Assembly: GCA_015065615.1 (NCBI GenBank)
Contig: SVPY01000019.1
Location: 1 to 48,867 of the forward strand
DNA: 48,867 nucleotides
DNA from: Oscillospiraceae bacterium
GTDB taxonomy: Bacteria; Bacillota; Clostridia; Oscillospirales; Acutalibacteraceae
Direction of reading: 5' to 3'
In this document: positions 7,472-14,836 of the stretch, one piece after another
How positions within the stretch are numbered: the stretch's first letter is position 1
How the letters are laid out: each line of letters begins with the position of its first letter
Made by a program: the position numbers and the translations under genes
The notes under the pieces: model-generated
Database searches by the model: none
What the model was told of the DNA's origin: nothing
The model's input: the letters and a program-made list of their open reading frames with translations, nothing else

Positions 7472-7500
7472 TTGTAATCGCCGATCTGAAACGATATAAT
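7472..7500 (+). promoter_or_regulatory. Sigma-A promoter of the XRE/zinc-ribbon gene
   Basis: TTGTAA (7472-7477), a 17-base spacer, TATAAT (7495-7500), about 25 bases before the ribosome-binding site AAAGGCGG. Confidence 0.7.
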
Positions 7501-7531
7501 AAAGATACAGTAAATAAAGGCGGTAAAAAAT

Positions 7532-8194
7532 ATGGAAACAAAAAATATTATACTCGAACTCAGAACAAAAATGGGACTTTCTCAGGATGAGCTTGCAGAA
7601 AAGGTGTTTGTTACAAGGCAGGCGGTTTCAAGGTGGGAGACAGGTGAGACTGTACCGGGTACAGATACTTTAAAGCTTCTCTCGAAACTTTTCGGTGTTT
7701 CAATCAATACGCTTCTCGGCTCGCCTATTGAGCTTTACTGCGAGTGCTGCGGTATGCCGATGAAAGACGGCGATCTCAGCCGAGAGAAAAACGGAGATTT
7801 TAACGAGAAATATTGCAGCTGGTGCTACTGTGACGGCGATTTTACCATGGATTTCTGGAAACGTTACGGAAAACTCGGCGGAAAAGAAAAGTTTGAGGAA
7901 TTTAAAAAGCAGCTTATTAATGAATTTAACACTCTGTTACATATTGAGGGGCTTCCTAAAGTAGAGGACTTACACGTGCTTGCGGGCAGTTTTATAAATA
8001 CAGCTTACAGATTGCCAAACGGCGAGACGGTAAAATTCCTTGATGATAATGCAACTTACCTCGGAAATCAGCTTGAATGTGAATTCGGCGGTGACAGATG
8101 CTTCGGTATTGCCGCAGGAATGGATTTCCTTCTCGTATCCACTTATGAAGCAAACGGCGAAAACCCCGAGCTTGTTATTTATAAAAAGAGATAA
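7532..8194 (+). CDS. XRE-family regulator fused to a zinc ribbon and an uncharacterised C-terminal domain
   Basis: This 220-residue protein has three parts. Residues 1-65 are a Cro/CI-type helix-turn-helix (MGLSQDELAEKVFVTRQAVSRWETG). Residues about 68-110 are a zinc-ribbon segment with YCECCGMPM and EKYCSWCYCDGDFT, matching the putative zinc-ribbon found in many Clostridium regulators. The remaining 110 residues contain GGDRCFGIAAGMDFLL and are of unknown role; they could sense a small molecule. It may regulate itself or the divergent manganese catalase, but no operator is obvious. Confidence 0.75.
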   Translation: METKNIILELRTKMGLSQDELAEKVFVTRQAVSRWETGETVPGTDTLKLLSKLFGVSINTLLGSPIELYCECCGMPMKDGDLSREKNGDFNEKYCSWCYCDGDFTMDFWKRYGKLGGKEKFEEFKKQLINEFNTLLHIEGLPKVEDLHVLAGSFINTAYRLPNGETVKFLDDNATYLGNQLECEFGGDRCFGIAAGMDFLLVSTYEANGENPELVIYKKR

Positions 8195-8199
8195 ATTCA

Positions 8200-8234
8200 G
8201 CCGATGAGGAAATTAAAATCCCCGTCGGCATTTT
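8200..8234 (+). terminator. Terminator, GCCGATGA family, copy 1
   Basis: GCCGATGAGGA (8200-8210) pairs with TCCCCGTCGGC (8219-8229), followed by ATTTTA. Related terminators lie at 10298-10336 and 11311-11347. Confidence 0.8.
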
Positions 8235-8325
8235 ACTTTAAAAATAAGCAGAACTGATTAAAATCAAGGCATAGTAAAGAAAAAAGATTAAGCGGCTGCT
8301 TTATTCGGTGATATTAAAATTTACC

Positions 8326-8354
8326 TTGAAGAAATTAACGGAAAAATATATAAT
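8326..8354 (+). promoter_or_regulatory. Sigma-A promoter of the GNAT-deformylase pair
   Basis: TTGAAG (8326-8331), 17 bases, TATAAT (8349-8354), giving a leader of about 92 bases before the start at 8453. Confidence 0.65.
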
Positions 8355-8452
8355 TAACGTGTTGATATTACTTATGCGGTGTATTGTACATTAAGATTTG
8401 TATACCGGATAATAATTTTTTATTTAAGTTAAATTTACGGGAGATAAATTAT

Positions 8453-8980
8453 ATGAAAAAAGTATTGGAGACACAGCGTCTCATTCTCAGGAAATATACG
8501 GAAAATGATTTCGACGCTCTTTATAAGATTCTCTCCGACCCTGAAACAATGAAGCATTACCCAAAGCCCTACGACGAAAGCGGTACGTGGCGTTGGATTA
8601 ACTGGAACCTTGATAATTACAGTAAGTACGGATTCGGTCTCTGGGCAATTGAGCTTAAAGAAAACGGTGAATTTATAGGTGACTGCGGAATTACCATGCA
8701 GAATATCGACAGCGAAAGTCTGCCTGAAATCGGATATCATATAAATAAGAATTATTGGCGAAAAGGCTATGCCAAAGAAGCTGCCGCGGCGGTAAGGGAT
8801 TGGCTTTTTAATAATACCGAGTTTGATTCCGTGTATTCCTATATGAAATATACAAATATTGCTTCTTATTCAACTGCTCAGAGTGTGGGACTCAGAAAAA
8901 TCAAAGAGTACCCAGACCCTAAAGACGAATTTGTTTACGTATACAGAATCACAAGGGAAGAGTGGGAGGATATTAAATGA
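8453..8980 (+). CDS. GNAT family N-acetyltransferase (RimJ/RimL type)
   Basis: A 175-residue acetyl-CoA-dependent acetyltransferase. Hallmarks are ETQRLILRKYTENDFDAL at the N-terminus, the acetyl-CoA loop region YWRKGYAKEAAAAV, and the C-terminal NIASYSTAQSVGLRK. ATG 8453 is chosen because GGGAG precedes it; an in-frame upstream ATG at 8384 has no ribosome-binding site and adds an atypical extension. Its stop overlaps the start of the deformylase-like gene by four bases (ATGA), so the two are translationally coupled. Substrate unknown; small-molecule or ribosomal-protein acetylation are both known in this group. Confidence 0.85.
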   Translation: MKKVLETQRLILRKYTENDFDALYKILSDPETMKHYPKPYDESGTWRWINWNLDNYSKYGFGLWAIELKENGEFIGDCGITMQNIDSESLPEIGYHINKNYWRKGYAKEAAAAVRDWLFNNTEFDSVYSYMKYTNIASYSTAQSVGLRKIKEYPDPKDEFVYVYRITREEWEDIK

Positions 8981-9402
8981 TTAAAGAATTAATGCACGAC
9001 CCGATTTTTCTTGCGGGAAAGTCGGAAACAGCTACAAAAGAAGATTTACCCGTTGCCCAAGACCTGCTTGATACACTTCTTTTCCATACAGAAGCCTGCG
9101 TCGGCATGGCTGCAAATATGATAGGGGTTAAGAAACGCATAATCGCTTTTCTTGATGAGAGCGGAAAAGTTCCTTCTTATACTGTTATGCTGAATCCTGA
9201 AATTATCAAAAAGGAGGTTGCTTACGAAACGGAGGAAGGCTGCCTTTCTCTGCTTGGCGGCCCCAGAAAATGCAAGCGCTATAAAAATATAAAGGTGAAA
9301 TATCTGAATAAAGATTTAAAGCCCCGTATCAAAACTTACACAGGCTTCACCGCCCAGATAATCCAGCACGAAATCGACCATTGCGACGGCGTGCTTATAT
9401 AA
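8977..9402 (+). CDS. Peptide deformylase-like protein with altered motif I
   Basis: A 141-residue metallohydrolase of the peptide deformylase family. The three motifs are recognisable: motif I as GMAANMIG, motif II EGCLSL (metal-ligand Cys) and motif III QHEIDHCDG (two His ligands and catalytic Glu). In classical deformylases motif I is GxGLAAxQ; here the catalytic glutamine is methionine, so activity on N-formyl-methionine is uncertain. The protein is shorter than housekeeping deformylases and is coupled to a GNAT gene by a four-base overlap, suggesting a specialised role rather than general N-terminal processing. Confidence 0.8.
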   Translation: MIKELMHDPIFLAGKSETATKEDLPVAQDLLDTLLFHTEACVGMAANMIGVKKRIIAFLDESGKVPSYTVMLNPEIIKKEVAYETEEGCLSLLGGPRKCKRYKNIKVKYLNKDLKPRIKTYTGFTAQIIQHEIDHCDGVLI

Positions 9403-9437
9403 TAAAGTTTTTAAAATCCGAGATTGATACCCGTAAA

Positions 9438-9632
9438 ATGACAGTTGAATCCATTTCTGCGATTGAACAGTATATCGCAAAGAACGAACAGAATATTGGT
9501 AGGCATAAGGCTAATGCGCTTGTTTACGCTAACAGAAATGGCTTAAAAAGTGTTACAATATCCACGTCAACATTATTAGAAAAAAGTATTATGGCTAAAA
9601 CCGATGAGTACTTAGCTTTTATTTTATATTAG
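9438..9632 (+). CDS. Small hypothetical ORF or gene remnant
   Basis: An open frame runs from inside the deformylase end to TAG at 9632. The first internal ATG (9438) would give 64 residues. The peptide is mixed polar (MTVESISAIEQYIAKNE and onwards) with no motif I recognise, and there is no clear ribosome-binding site. It might be a decayed gene or a real small protein expressed with the upstream pair. I have no functional suggestion. Confidence 0.25.
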   Translation: MTVESISAIEQYIAKNEQNIGRHKANALVYANRNGLKSVTISTSTLLEKSIMAKTDEYLAFILY

Positions 9633-9738
9633 AATAGATTTCTGATTTGTGTAGAATCACCTATCTGACGAAGAACACAAAATACACAAAAAATGACACG
9701 AACGCATTTATCATAGAGCGATAGAAAGGGGAATGGTT

Positions 9739-10281
9739 ATGATATTTGAAACAAAGCGGCTTATTCTTCGCCCGTGGTGCGAGGATGATGCTGAGGAATT
9801 ATATAAACACGCAAAAGATAAGGAAGTCGGTCTGCCTGCAGGCTGGCCTGCACACACAAGTATAGAAAACAGCCGACAGATTATACATGACGTGCTTACG
9901 GCAGATGAGACCTATGCAATTTGTCTGAAAGGAGACGGAAAGCCTATAGGCAGTGTGGGATTCCACCGCAACGATATTGCCCAAAGTGATGATGAATATG
10001 AACTGGGTTACTGGATAGGTAAAGAATTCTGGGGGCAGGGTCTGGCTTGCGAGGCTTCATTTGAATTACTGCGCCACGCTTTTGAGGATCTCGGTATGAA
10101 AAAAATATGGTGCGGCTACTATGACGGCAACACAAAATCCCGCAGAGTAATGGAGAAGCTGGGATTTATTTATCACCATTCCACCGAGGGACTTGAAGTT
10201 AAACAGGTAAATGAGATTCGTACGGGTCACGTAATGCTGATGACAAGAGAAATGTGGAAGAAAATCAATTCTGAAAATTGA
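9739..10281 (+). CDS. GNAT family N-acetyltransferase
   Basis: A 180-residue RimJ/RimL-like acetyltransferase: ETKRLILRPWCEDDAEELY at the start, GYWIGKEFWGQGLACEAS as acetyl-CoA binding region, and NTKSRRVMEKLGF near the end, all standard. ATG 9739 sits eight bases after AAAGGGG; the in-frame ATG at 9733 is too close to that site. It is a single gene ending at a terminator of the GCCGATGA family. Substrate unknown. Confidence 0.88.
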   Translation: MIFETKRLILRPWCEDDAEELYKHAKDKEVGLPAGWPAHTSIENSRQIIHDVLTADETYAICLKGDGKPIGSVGFHRNDIAQSDDEYELGYWIGKEFWGQGLACEASFELLRHAFEDLGMKKIWCGYYDGNTKSRRVMEKLGFIYHHSTEGLEVKQVNEIRTGHVMLMTREMWKKINSEN

Positions 10282-10297
10282 AACCAAAGCTAAAGCT

Positions 10298-10336
10298 AAA
10301 GCCGATGAAGAATCAAAGGATTCCCCGTCGGCTTTT
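10298..10336 (+). terminator. Terminator, GCCGATGA family, copy 2
   Basis: GCCGATGAAGAATC (10301-10314) pairs with GATTCCCCGTCGGC (10319-10332) around an AAAG loop and is followed by TTTT. A short AAAGCT repeat precedes it. Confidence 0.85.
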
Positions 10337-10350
10337 CATTTGACTATCTG

Positions 10351-10379
10351 TTGAAAATTGGCAAATTTTGCTGTATAAT
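10351..10379 (+). promoter_or_regulatory. Strong sigma-A promoter of the EamA transporter gene
   Basis: TTGAAA (10351-10356), 17 bases, TATAAT (10374-10379). Confidence 0.8.
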
Positions 10380-10432
10380 GAAACCAGAATAAAACACAGT
10401 TATTTGTTATCAAGCGGAGGGTAAACACGCTT

Positions 10433-11302
10433 ATGTTTTGGGTCATAACAGCTATTCTTTCCGCCGTTTTTGCGGGACTTACTTCGATTCTTGCTAAATG
10501 CGGCATTAAAAAGACCGATTCCGATCTTGCAACGGCTTTGCGCACCATAGTCGTACTTATATTTTCGTGGATAATGGTGTTTGTTGCAGGTTCTTTCGGA
10601 ACGATAACCGACATAAAACCTACGTCGCTTCTGTTCCTTGTTCTTTCGGCTATTGCGACGGGCGCCTCTTGGATATGCTATTTCAAGTCGCTTTCCATAG
10701 GCGATATAAATAAGGTCGTGCCCATTGATAAATCGAGCACAATACTTACGGTTTTGCTGGCAATTATCTGCTTCAGCGAAACGTCAAACCTTGTAATAAA
10801 GCTTATTGCCACCGCCATTCTCGGTATCGGAATATTTTTGATGGTGGAAAAGAAAAAGGCTGAGCATCAGGCGCAAGGACATTCATGGATGATATACGCC
10901 GTACTCTCCGCCGTATTTGCTGCATTGACCTCAATACTTGCCAAGGTGGGCATATCGGGTGTGGAATCGAATCTCGGAACGGCAATTCGTACAGCTGTGG
11001 TTCTTGTTATGGCGTGGATTATCGTATTTGCAAAGGGTAAGCAAAAAGGACTTAAGACCATCGATAAAAAGGAGCTTTTGTTTATCTCCCTTTCGGGTAT
11101 TGCGACAGGCGCTTCGTGGCTTTGCTACTATCACGCCATTGCAAACGGCATGGTAAGCGTTGTTGTTCCCATTGATAAACTCAGTATCGTGGTAACGGTT
11201 GCGTTTTCTTATCTTGTTTTTCGTGAAAAGCTCTCAAAAAAAGCCTTTCTCGGGTTGCTTTTGATGATTGCAGGCACGCTCCTTATGGCATTCTTTAAAT
11301 AA
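10433..11302 (+). CDS. EamA/DMT family transporter made of two closely similar halves
   Basis: A 289-residue inner-membrane protein of the drug/metabolite transporter superfamily with about ten membrane segments. Residues 1-140 and 148-289 align along their whole length: AILSAVFAGLTSILAK matches AVLSAVFAALTSILAK, LSAIATGASWICYF matches LSGIATGASWLCYY, and VVPIDKSS matches VVPIDKLS. In typical ten-helix EamA proteins the two halves are far more diverged, and each half here closely resembles the free-standing ~140-residue EamA proteins of Clostridia. Substrate unknown; amino acids, nucleotides or drugs are known for relatives. It has its own promoter and terminator. Confidence 0.88.
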   Translation: MFWVITAILSAVFAGLTSILAKCGIKKTDSDLATALRTIVVLIFSWIMVFVAGSFGTITDIKPTSLLFLVLSAIATGASWICYFKSLSIGDINKVVPIDKSSTILTVLLAIICFSETSNLVIKLIATAILGIGIFLMVEKKKAEHQAQGHSWMIYAVLSAVFAALTSILAKVGISGVESNLGTAIRTAVVLVMAWIIVFAKGKQKGLKTIDKKELLFISLSGIATGASWLCYYHAIANGMVSVVVPIDKLSIVVTVAFSYLVFREKLSKKAFLGLLLMIAGTLLMAFFK

Positions 11303-11310
11303 TATAAATT

Positions 11311-11347
11311 AAGCCGATGAAGAATTTTTGATTCCTCATCGACTTTT
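11311..11347. terminator. Terminator, GCCGATGA family, copy 3 (convergent)
   Basis: AAG.CGATGA.GAAT (from 11311) pairs with ATTC.TCATCG.CTT (to about 11346) and TTTT follows. It lies between two convergent genes and may serve both. Confidence 0.75.
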
Positions 11348-11351
11348 ACGT

Positions 11352-12005
11352 TTATTGGACTATTGATGAATGACTATAGATATAGAATTCCTCATGGCCG
11401 GGCATCCACTTCTTTTCCTTAGGCGGAAATGCGGCGTCAAAGGCTTCCACGGCGGAAGCATCCTCACTGCAATCGGCTGCGGAGGAGGGGATATACATCC
11501 ACTTTCTGTCGTCAAGGGCATTCGGAACAAGCTCGGCTACGAGTAAAGCTGTCGGGAAATTGCCGTCAAAAACAAAGCTGACGTTTTTCTTTTTACAGCT
11601 TACAAACCCGCGGCTTACGTAATTGCCAGGGTTGCCGAAGATGATATTCACATCGTAACCCATTTTTCGCGCCGCCTCAAAGGAGTAATCGATAAGAAGT
11701 TTGCTGAGCTTCTGCCTTTGGTATTCGGGCGCAATAGAAAGAGGGCCGAAGGAGAGAATCTCCTTGCGTTCTCCCGTATCACTTTCAAGCCAAGCTTTGG
11801 TGTACATGATATTACCGATAATTTTACCGTCCTTTTCAAGAACAAAGGCAAGCTCAGGAATAAAGTCGGGGTGTTTTCGCATCATGTGAACAAAATAGTG
11901 CTCGTCAGCGCCCGGTTTGTGGAGGTTCCAGAACGCCTCGCGGGTTAATTCTTCTACAGCTCTATAGTCTTTTTCAGTTTCTAAACGTATCGTCAAATTT
12001 TCCAT
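11352..12005 (-). CDS. GNAT family N-acetyltransferase
   Basis: A 217-residue acetyltransferase. The N-terminal 150 residues hold the GNAT core (IRLETEKDYRAVEELTREAFW; FGPLSIAPEYQRQKLSKLLI is the acetyl-CoA-binding motif A; YVSRGFVSCKKK follows). The last 60 residues, ending in HEEFYIYSHSSIVQ, resemble the C-terminal extension of YhbS-like enzymes. ATG 12005 follows AAAGGA at a normal distance. A strong promoter lies about 155 bases upstream, leaving an unusually long leader that can fold (12006-12154). Confidence 0.85.
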   Translation of the reverse strand: MENLTIRLETEKDYRAVEELTREAFWNLHKPGADEHYFVHMMRKHPDFIPELAFVLEKDGKIIGNIMYTKAWLESDTGERKEILSFGPLSIAPEYQRQKLSKLLIDYSFEAARKMGYDVNIIFGNPGNYVSRGFVSCKKKNVSFVFDGNFPTALLVAELVPNALDDRKWMYIPSSAADCSEDASAVEAFDAAFPPKEKKWMPGHEEFYIYSHSSIVQ

Positions 12006-12154
12006 TTTTAAATCCTTTCATAAATCGTTGACGCACAACATACGAGAGGATTGCCGAGAATGTATTTGCAAACCTCTCGTTTACAATACAATCTCCAAGG
12101 TGTTGTTTCTTTTCAAACAGCATTCTCCAAAAAATTAAATTCGGTTTTCACCGT
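12006..12154 (-). promoter_or_regulatory. Long structured leader of the GNAT gene
   Basis: On the minus strand the leader contains ACGAGAGG pairing with CCTCTCGT (8 perfect pairs) inside an outer ACAACA/TGTTGT stem. GAGAATG near its 5' end can pair with CATTCTC in the inner loop, an alternative or pseudoknot pairing. No T-tract follows. I cannot assign it to a known riboswitch or T-box. Confidence 0.45.
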
Positions 12155-12160
12155 AGGTTT

Positions 12161-12189
12161 ATTATATCACTGACGCGTGAATATTGCAA
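12161..12189 (-). promoter_or_regulatory. Sigma-A promoter of the GNAT gene at 11352-12005
   Basis: On the minus strand TTGCAA (12184-12189), 17 bases, TATAAT (12161-12166). Confidence 0.75.
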
Positions 12190-12234
12190 CAAGCCGCCCT
12201 ATTTACCTTTTGCAAAAAATAGTGTAAAATAGTA

Positions 12235-12265
12235 TTGACTCTGACGTTACGTTATAGTGTATACT
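12235..12265 (+). promoter_or_regulatory. MerR-type promoter with 19-base spacer and operator dyad
   Basis: TTGACT (12235-12240) and TATACT (12260-12265) are separated by 19 bases, the over-long spacing that MerR activators correct by twisting DNA. A dyad centred in the spacer (ACTCTGACGT-T-ACGTTATAGT, 8 of 10 positions paired) supports autoregulation by the gene at 12286. Confidence 0.85.
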
Positions 12266-12285
12266 CCCATTTGTGAGGTGAAGAT

Positions 12286-13026
12286 ATGAAACTACAGATC
12301 AAAGAATTTGCAAAGCTTACCGGTGTCAGCGTGCGCACGTTGCATTACTACGATGAAATAGCTTTATTGAAGCCGAGCTTTGTTGACGGGCAAAACGGCT
12401 ATCGGTTTTATGACGAAACATCTTTAGAGCGAATGCAGGAGATATTATTTTACCGTGAGTTGGATTTTTCTTTGAAAAGCATTGCGGAGATCCTCGCCTC
12501 GCCAAATTACGATAAACAACAAGCACTTGCTGAGCAGAAGCGGCTCTTGACCATTAAGAAAAACAGGCTCACACGGCTGATTGAAGCTCTGGAACAAGCG
12601 GAAAAAGGAGAGATAACTATGAGCGCATTTGATAACAGCGAATACGAGACCGCCCGTCAGCAGTACGAGGACGAGGCAAAAAAACGTTGGGGACACACCG
12701 ACGCTTATAAGGAAAGCCGAGCAAAGACATCTGGCTACTCTAAAGATAAATGGAACGACGTGCTCGGTGGGCTGAACGGTGTCTTTGCCGAGTTTGCCGC
12801 GTGCAGGAACGGCGGCGATGGAGCCGACAGCGAAAAGGCACAGCAGCTCGTCAAGAAACTGCAGGACTATATCACTTTGAATTTTTATTACTGTACCGAT
12901 GATATTCTCGCAGGGCTCGGACAGATGTACGTCTGCGACGAGCGATTTAAGAAAAACATTAATAGTAATGGTGAAGGCACGGCGGAATTTGCTTCCGAAG
13001 CCATAAAAATTTATTGCAAGAAATAA
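12286..13026 (+). CDS. MerR family regulator with TipAS ligand-binding domain
   Basis: A 246-residue TipA-type regulator. Residues 1-70 are the MerR DNA-binding domain (IKEFAKLTGVSVRTLHYYDEIALLKPS is the signature), followed by a long dimerisation helix to about 110. The C-terminal half from about 120 (YEDEAKKRWGHTDAYKES) is the TipAS/antibiotic-recognition domain, which in relatives binds thiopeptides or other drugs. Internal translation from the ATG at residue ~111, preceded by AAAAGGAGAG, could also make the free TipAS domain, as in classical tipA. It has GAGGTG before the start and its own MerR-type promoter. No obvious drug-efflux target gene is adjacent apart from the EamA transporter two genes away. 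Confidence 0.92.
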   Translation: MKLQIKEFAKLTGVSVRTLHYYDEIALLKPSFVDGQNGYRFYDETSLERMQEILFYRELDFSLKSIAEILASPNYDKQQALAEQKRLLTIKKNRLTRLIEALEQAEKGEITMSAFDNSEYETARQQYEDEAKKRWGHTDAYKESRAKTSGYSKDKWNDVLGGLNGVFAEFAACRNGGDGADSEKAQQLVKKLQDYITLNFYYCTDDILAGLGQMYVCDERFKKNINSNGEGTAEFASEAIKIYCKK

Positions 13027-13071
13027 AGTAAAACGCCGTCGTGAAAGGGCGGCACGCATAAAACAGTTAAC

Positions 13072-13104
13072 AGACACGGCGGCTTAAACTGCTGTGTCTT
13101 TTCT
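13072..13104 (+). terminator. Terminator of the MerR gene
   Basis: AGACACGGCGG pairs with CTGCTGTGTCT (with G-U pairs), followed by TTTTCTT. Confidence 0.8.
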
Positions 13105-13132
13105 TGCGTATTCAGCTAAATTATGATAGTAT
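13104..13132 (+). promoter_or_regulatory. Promoter of the 13178 gene
   Basis: TTGCGT (13104-13109), 17 bases, TAGTAT (13127-13132). Confidence 0.55.
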
Positions 13133-13177
13133 ATGAAAAGATAGATAAACTTGAATTTGGCAAAGGAGAATAATTGG

Positions 13178-13684
13178 ATGAAGATTCAAATCTATCCGTT
13201 AGATAAGGTTGTCTTTGACGATGTTTCTATTCACTTCGGTATGGAAAAATCAGCGGTTGAACTTGCACTTGGAGCAGGCGAAGTAATTGGGAACAGATAC
13301 TATTATTTCAATAGTGAAATGGCAATTGATTATCAAGAAAACAAAGTGGATTTTATAGAGTTTTTAGGTGGTGTTGATGGTAAACTAAAACCTACTGTCT
13401 ATGGAGTTTCTGCATTTGATATCAATTCTGCTGAATTGGTCGATGTGTTAAAGGCAAACAACAATGGAGAAATTTGCGATGACGAAAACGGATACTCCTA
13501 TCAGTTTTCAAATATCAGTGTTGGTGTTTATAGAGAAGCACTGCCTGATGACATTACAGAAATGATTGAAGAAGCTAAAAACGACGGAAATCCTATGTCC
13601 GATGATGAGATAGAGTATGAATTGAAACGAGCCAATTATTGGGCAACTATTGGTTGTGGGGCAATTGGATATTATCAGCGATAA
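13178..13684 (+). CDS. Hypothetical protein
   Basis: A 168-residue soluble, acidic protein that I do not recognise. It begins MKIQIYPLDKVVFDDVSIHFG and includes the repeated-strand look of small immunity or SMI1-like folds (NRYYYFNSEMAIDYQENKVDFIEFLGG), but no diagnostic motif is visible. ATG 13178 follows AAAGGAG; an ATG at 13151 in frame lacks such a site. It is a single gene with its own promoter. An immunity-protein role is a guess from general shape only, since no toxin gene is nearby. Confidence 0.7.
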   Translation: MKIQIYPLDKVVFDDVSIHFGMEKSAVELALGAGEVIGNRYYYFNSEMAIDYQENKVDFIEFLGGVDGKLKPTVYGVSAFDINSAELVDVLKANNNGEICDDENGYSYQFSNISVGVYREALPDDITEMIEEAKNDGNPMSDDEIEYELKRANYWATIGCGAIGYYQR

Positions 13685-13728
13685 ATTTCAATTTGTTTAG
13701 CAGTAAGGGCGCATTTCTGTACACTTAC

Positions 13729-13752
13729 TGCGTATACCGTACGGTGTGCGGT
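13729..13752 (+). repeat. Hairpin resembling the 5689-5714 element
   Basis: CGTATACC-GTAC-GGTGTGCG forms an 8-pair stem (with G-U pairs) at 13731-13750. The sequence recalls the GTACACC..GGTGTGC stem at 5689-5714. No T-run follows, so its role is unclear. Confidence 0.4.
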
Positions 13753-13800
13753 CCTACATAGCGCCAAAGCCTCCCTTGGGCATTCACATTCAAGAGAATT

Positions 13801-13837
13801 AAAAAATCCGACCTATGAGTAAATTGTAGGTCGGATT
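13801..13837 (-). terminator. Terminator of the leftward nine-gene operon
   Basis: AATCCGACCTA (13805-13815) and TAGGTCGGATT (13827-13837) form a perfect 11-base-pair stem. On the minus strand it is followed by TTTTTT, placing it correctly after the 5'-nucleotidase gene. Confidence 0.85.
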
Positions 13838-13903
13838 AACTGTTTTAAGAACCCCTCTAATCTTTGCAGCGTTCCTTTTAATTTTATACGGTTACGGTAA
13901 AAA

Positions 13904-14809
13904 TCAGTTTTTATTCTGTTTATAGGGGACCCTTGCGGAGGGGACTAATTTAGAAGCGGAGTCGGTATGTACGGTCTGGTCATCAAAGAAAATATTTGCG
14001 CCGAAGGCTTTAAGCACCTTACTTTTCTCAATTCCCCCAAGGAAGAAGGCTTCGTCAATTCGGATATCCCATGCTCTTAAAGTGCGGATGACTCTTTCGT
14101 GGGCAGGGGCGTTTCTTGCAGTTACGAGGGCTGTTCTTATGGGTGAGGTCTCTTTGGGGAACTGCTGCTGAATAAGCGACAAAGTTTTTAAGAGATTGGC
14201 AAAAGGACCTTTGGACATAGGATTTTTCGCGTTTGCCTGTTCGTGCTCCGCGAAAGCATCCAGACCCTTTTCTTTATAAATCCGCTCGGATTCATCGGAG
14301 AAAATTACTGCGTCACCGTCGAAGGCGATACGAATCTGACTGATATCCTCGTTTGGGTCAATAGGAAGATCGTCGTTACTGCAAATTATACCTGCCGCTA
14401 CGTTGGCGTTTATGGCATCCTGAACGTCTGATTCATTGGCAGATAAAAACAGGTCGGTTTTAAATGCGCCGAGATAAGGTGAAATAGAAGCTCCGCTGAC
14501 TAACGCGGCTCTCGTGATATTCAGATTATAGTGTTCTATAGAATTGAAAATACGAAGGCTCGTATCGGCGCTGTTTCGGGACATAACTATGATTTCGGTA
14601 AGCTCTCTTCCGTCGGCGTTAAGCTTCTGTAATGCTTTTATAAGGGGAAAGGCTGTGCCGGGCTTCAAAATATCCTTTTCGTGCTCTATCTGGTAGGCGG
14701 AATATTTTTCGAGACCTTCTTCTTCATAAATCCTGTTTTCTGTTTCCAAGTCAAAAAGCGCGCGGGAAGAGACTCCTATTACTAATTTGCGGTCTAAACT
14801 GTATGGCAA
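13904..14809 (-). CDS. 5'-nucleotidase (cytosolic 5'-nucleotidase 1A-like)
   Basis: A 301-residue protein of the cN-IA-like family that dephosphorylates nucleoside monophosphates. Family features include the opening KLVIGVSSRALFDLETENRIYEEEG, FPLIKALQKLN, IVMSRNSADTSLRIFNSIEHY, IRIAFDGDAVIFSDESE and FFLGGIEKSKVLKAFGANIFFDDQ. The aspartate pair of the HAD-like active site is likely within AFDGDAV. The start is a TTG at 14809 supported by AAGGAGA nine bases upstream. It is the last gene of the leftward run, directly after a Cof-type phosphatase. Confidence 0.85.
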   Translation of the reverse strand: MPYSLDRKLVIGVSSRALFDLETENRIYEEEGLEKYSAYQIEHEKDILKPGTAFPLIKALQKLNADGRELTEIIVMSRNSADTSLRIFNSIEHYNLNITRAALVSGASISPYLGAFKTDLFLSANESDVQDAINANVAAGIICSNDDLPIDPNEDISQIRIAFDGDAVIFSDESERIYKEKGLDAFAEHEQANAKNPMSKGPFANLLKTLSLIQQQFPKETSPIRTALVTARNAPAHERVIRTLRAWDIRIDEAFFLGGIEKSKVLKAFGANIFFDDQTVHTDSASKLVPSARVPYKQNKN

Positions 14810-14836
14810 AATAATCTCTCCTTCAGGTTGATTTAT

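Noticed and set aside
11974-12123. Small minus-strand frame of 49 codons inside the GNAT leader
   Set aside because: Its GGAGA is almost in contact with the ATG, it overlaps the GNAT start, and the stem pairs explain the sequence better. A leader peptide cannot be fully excluded.
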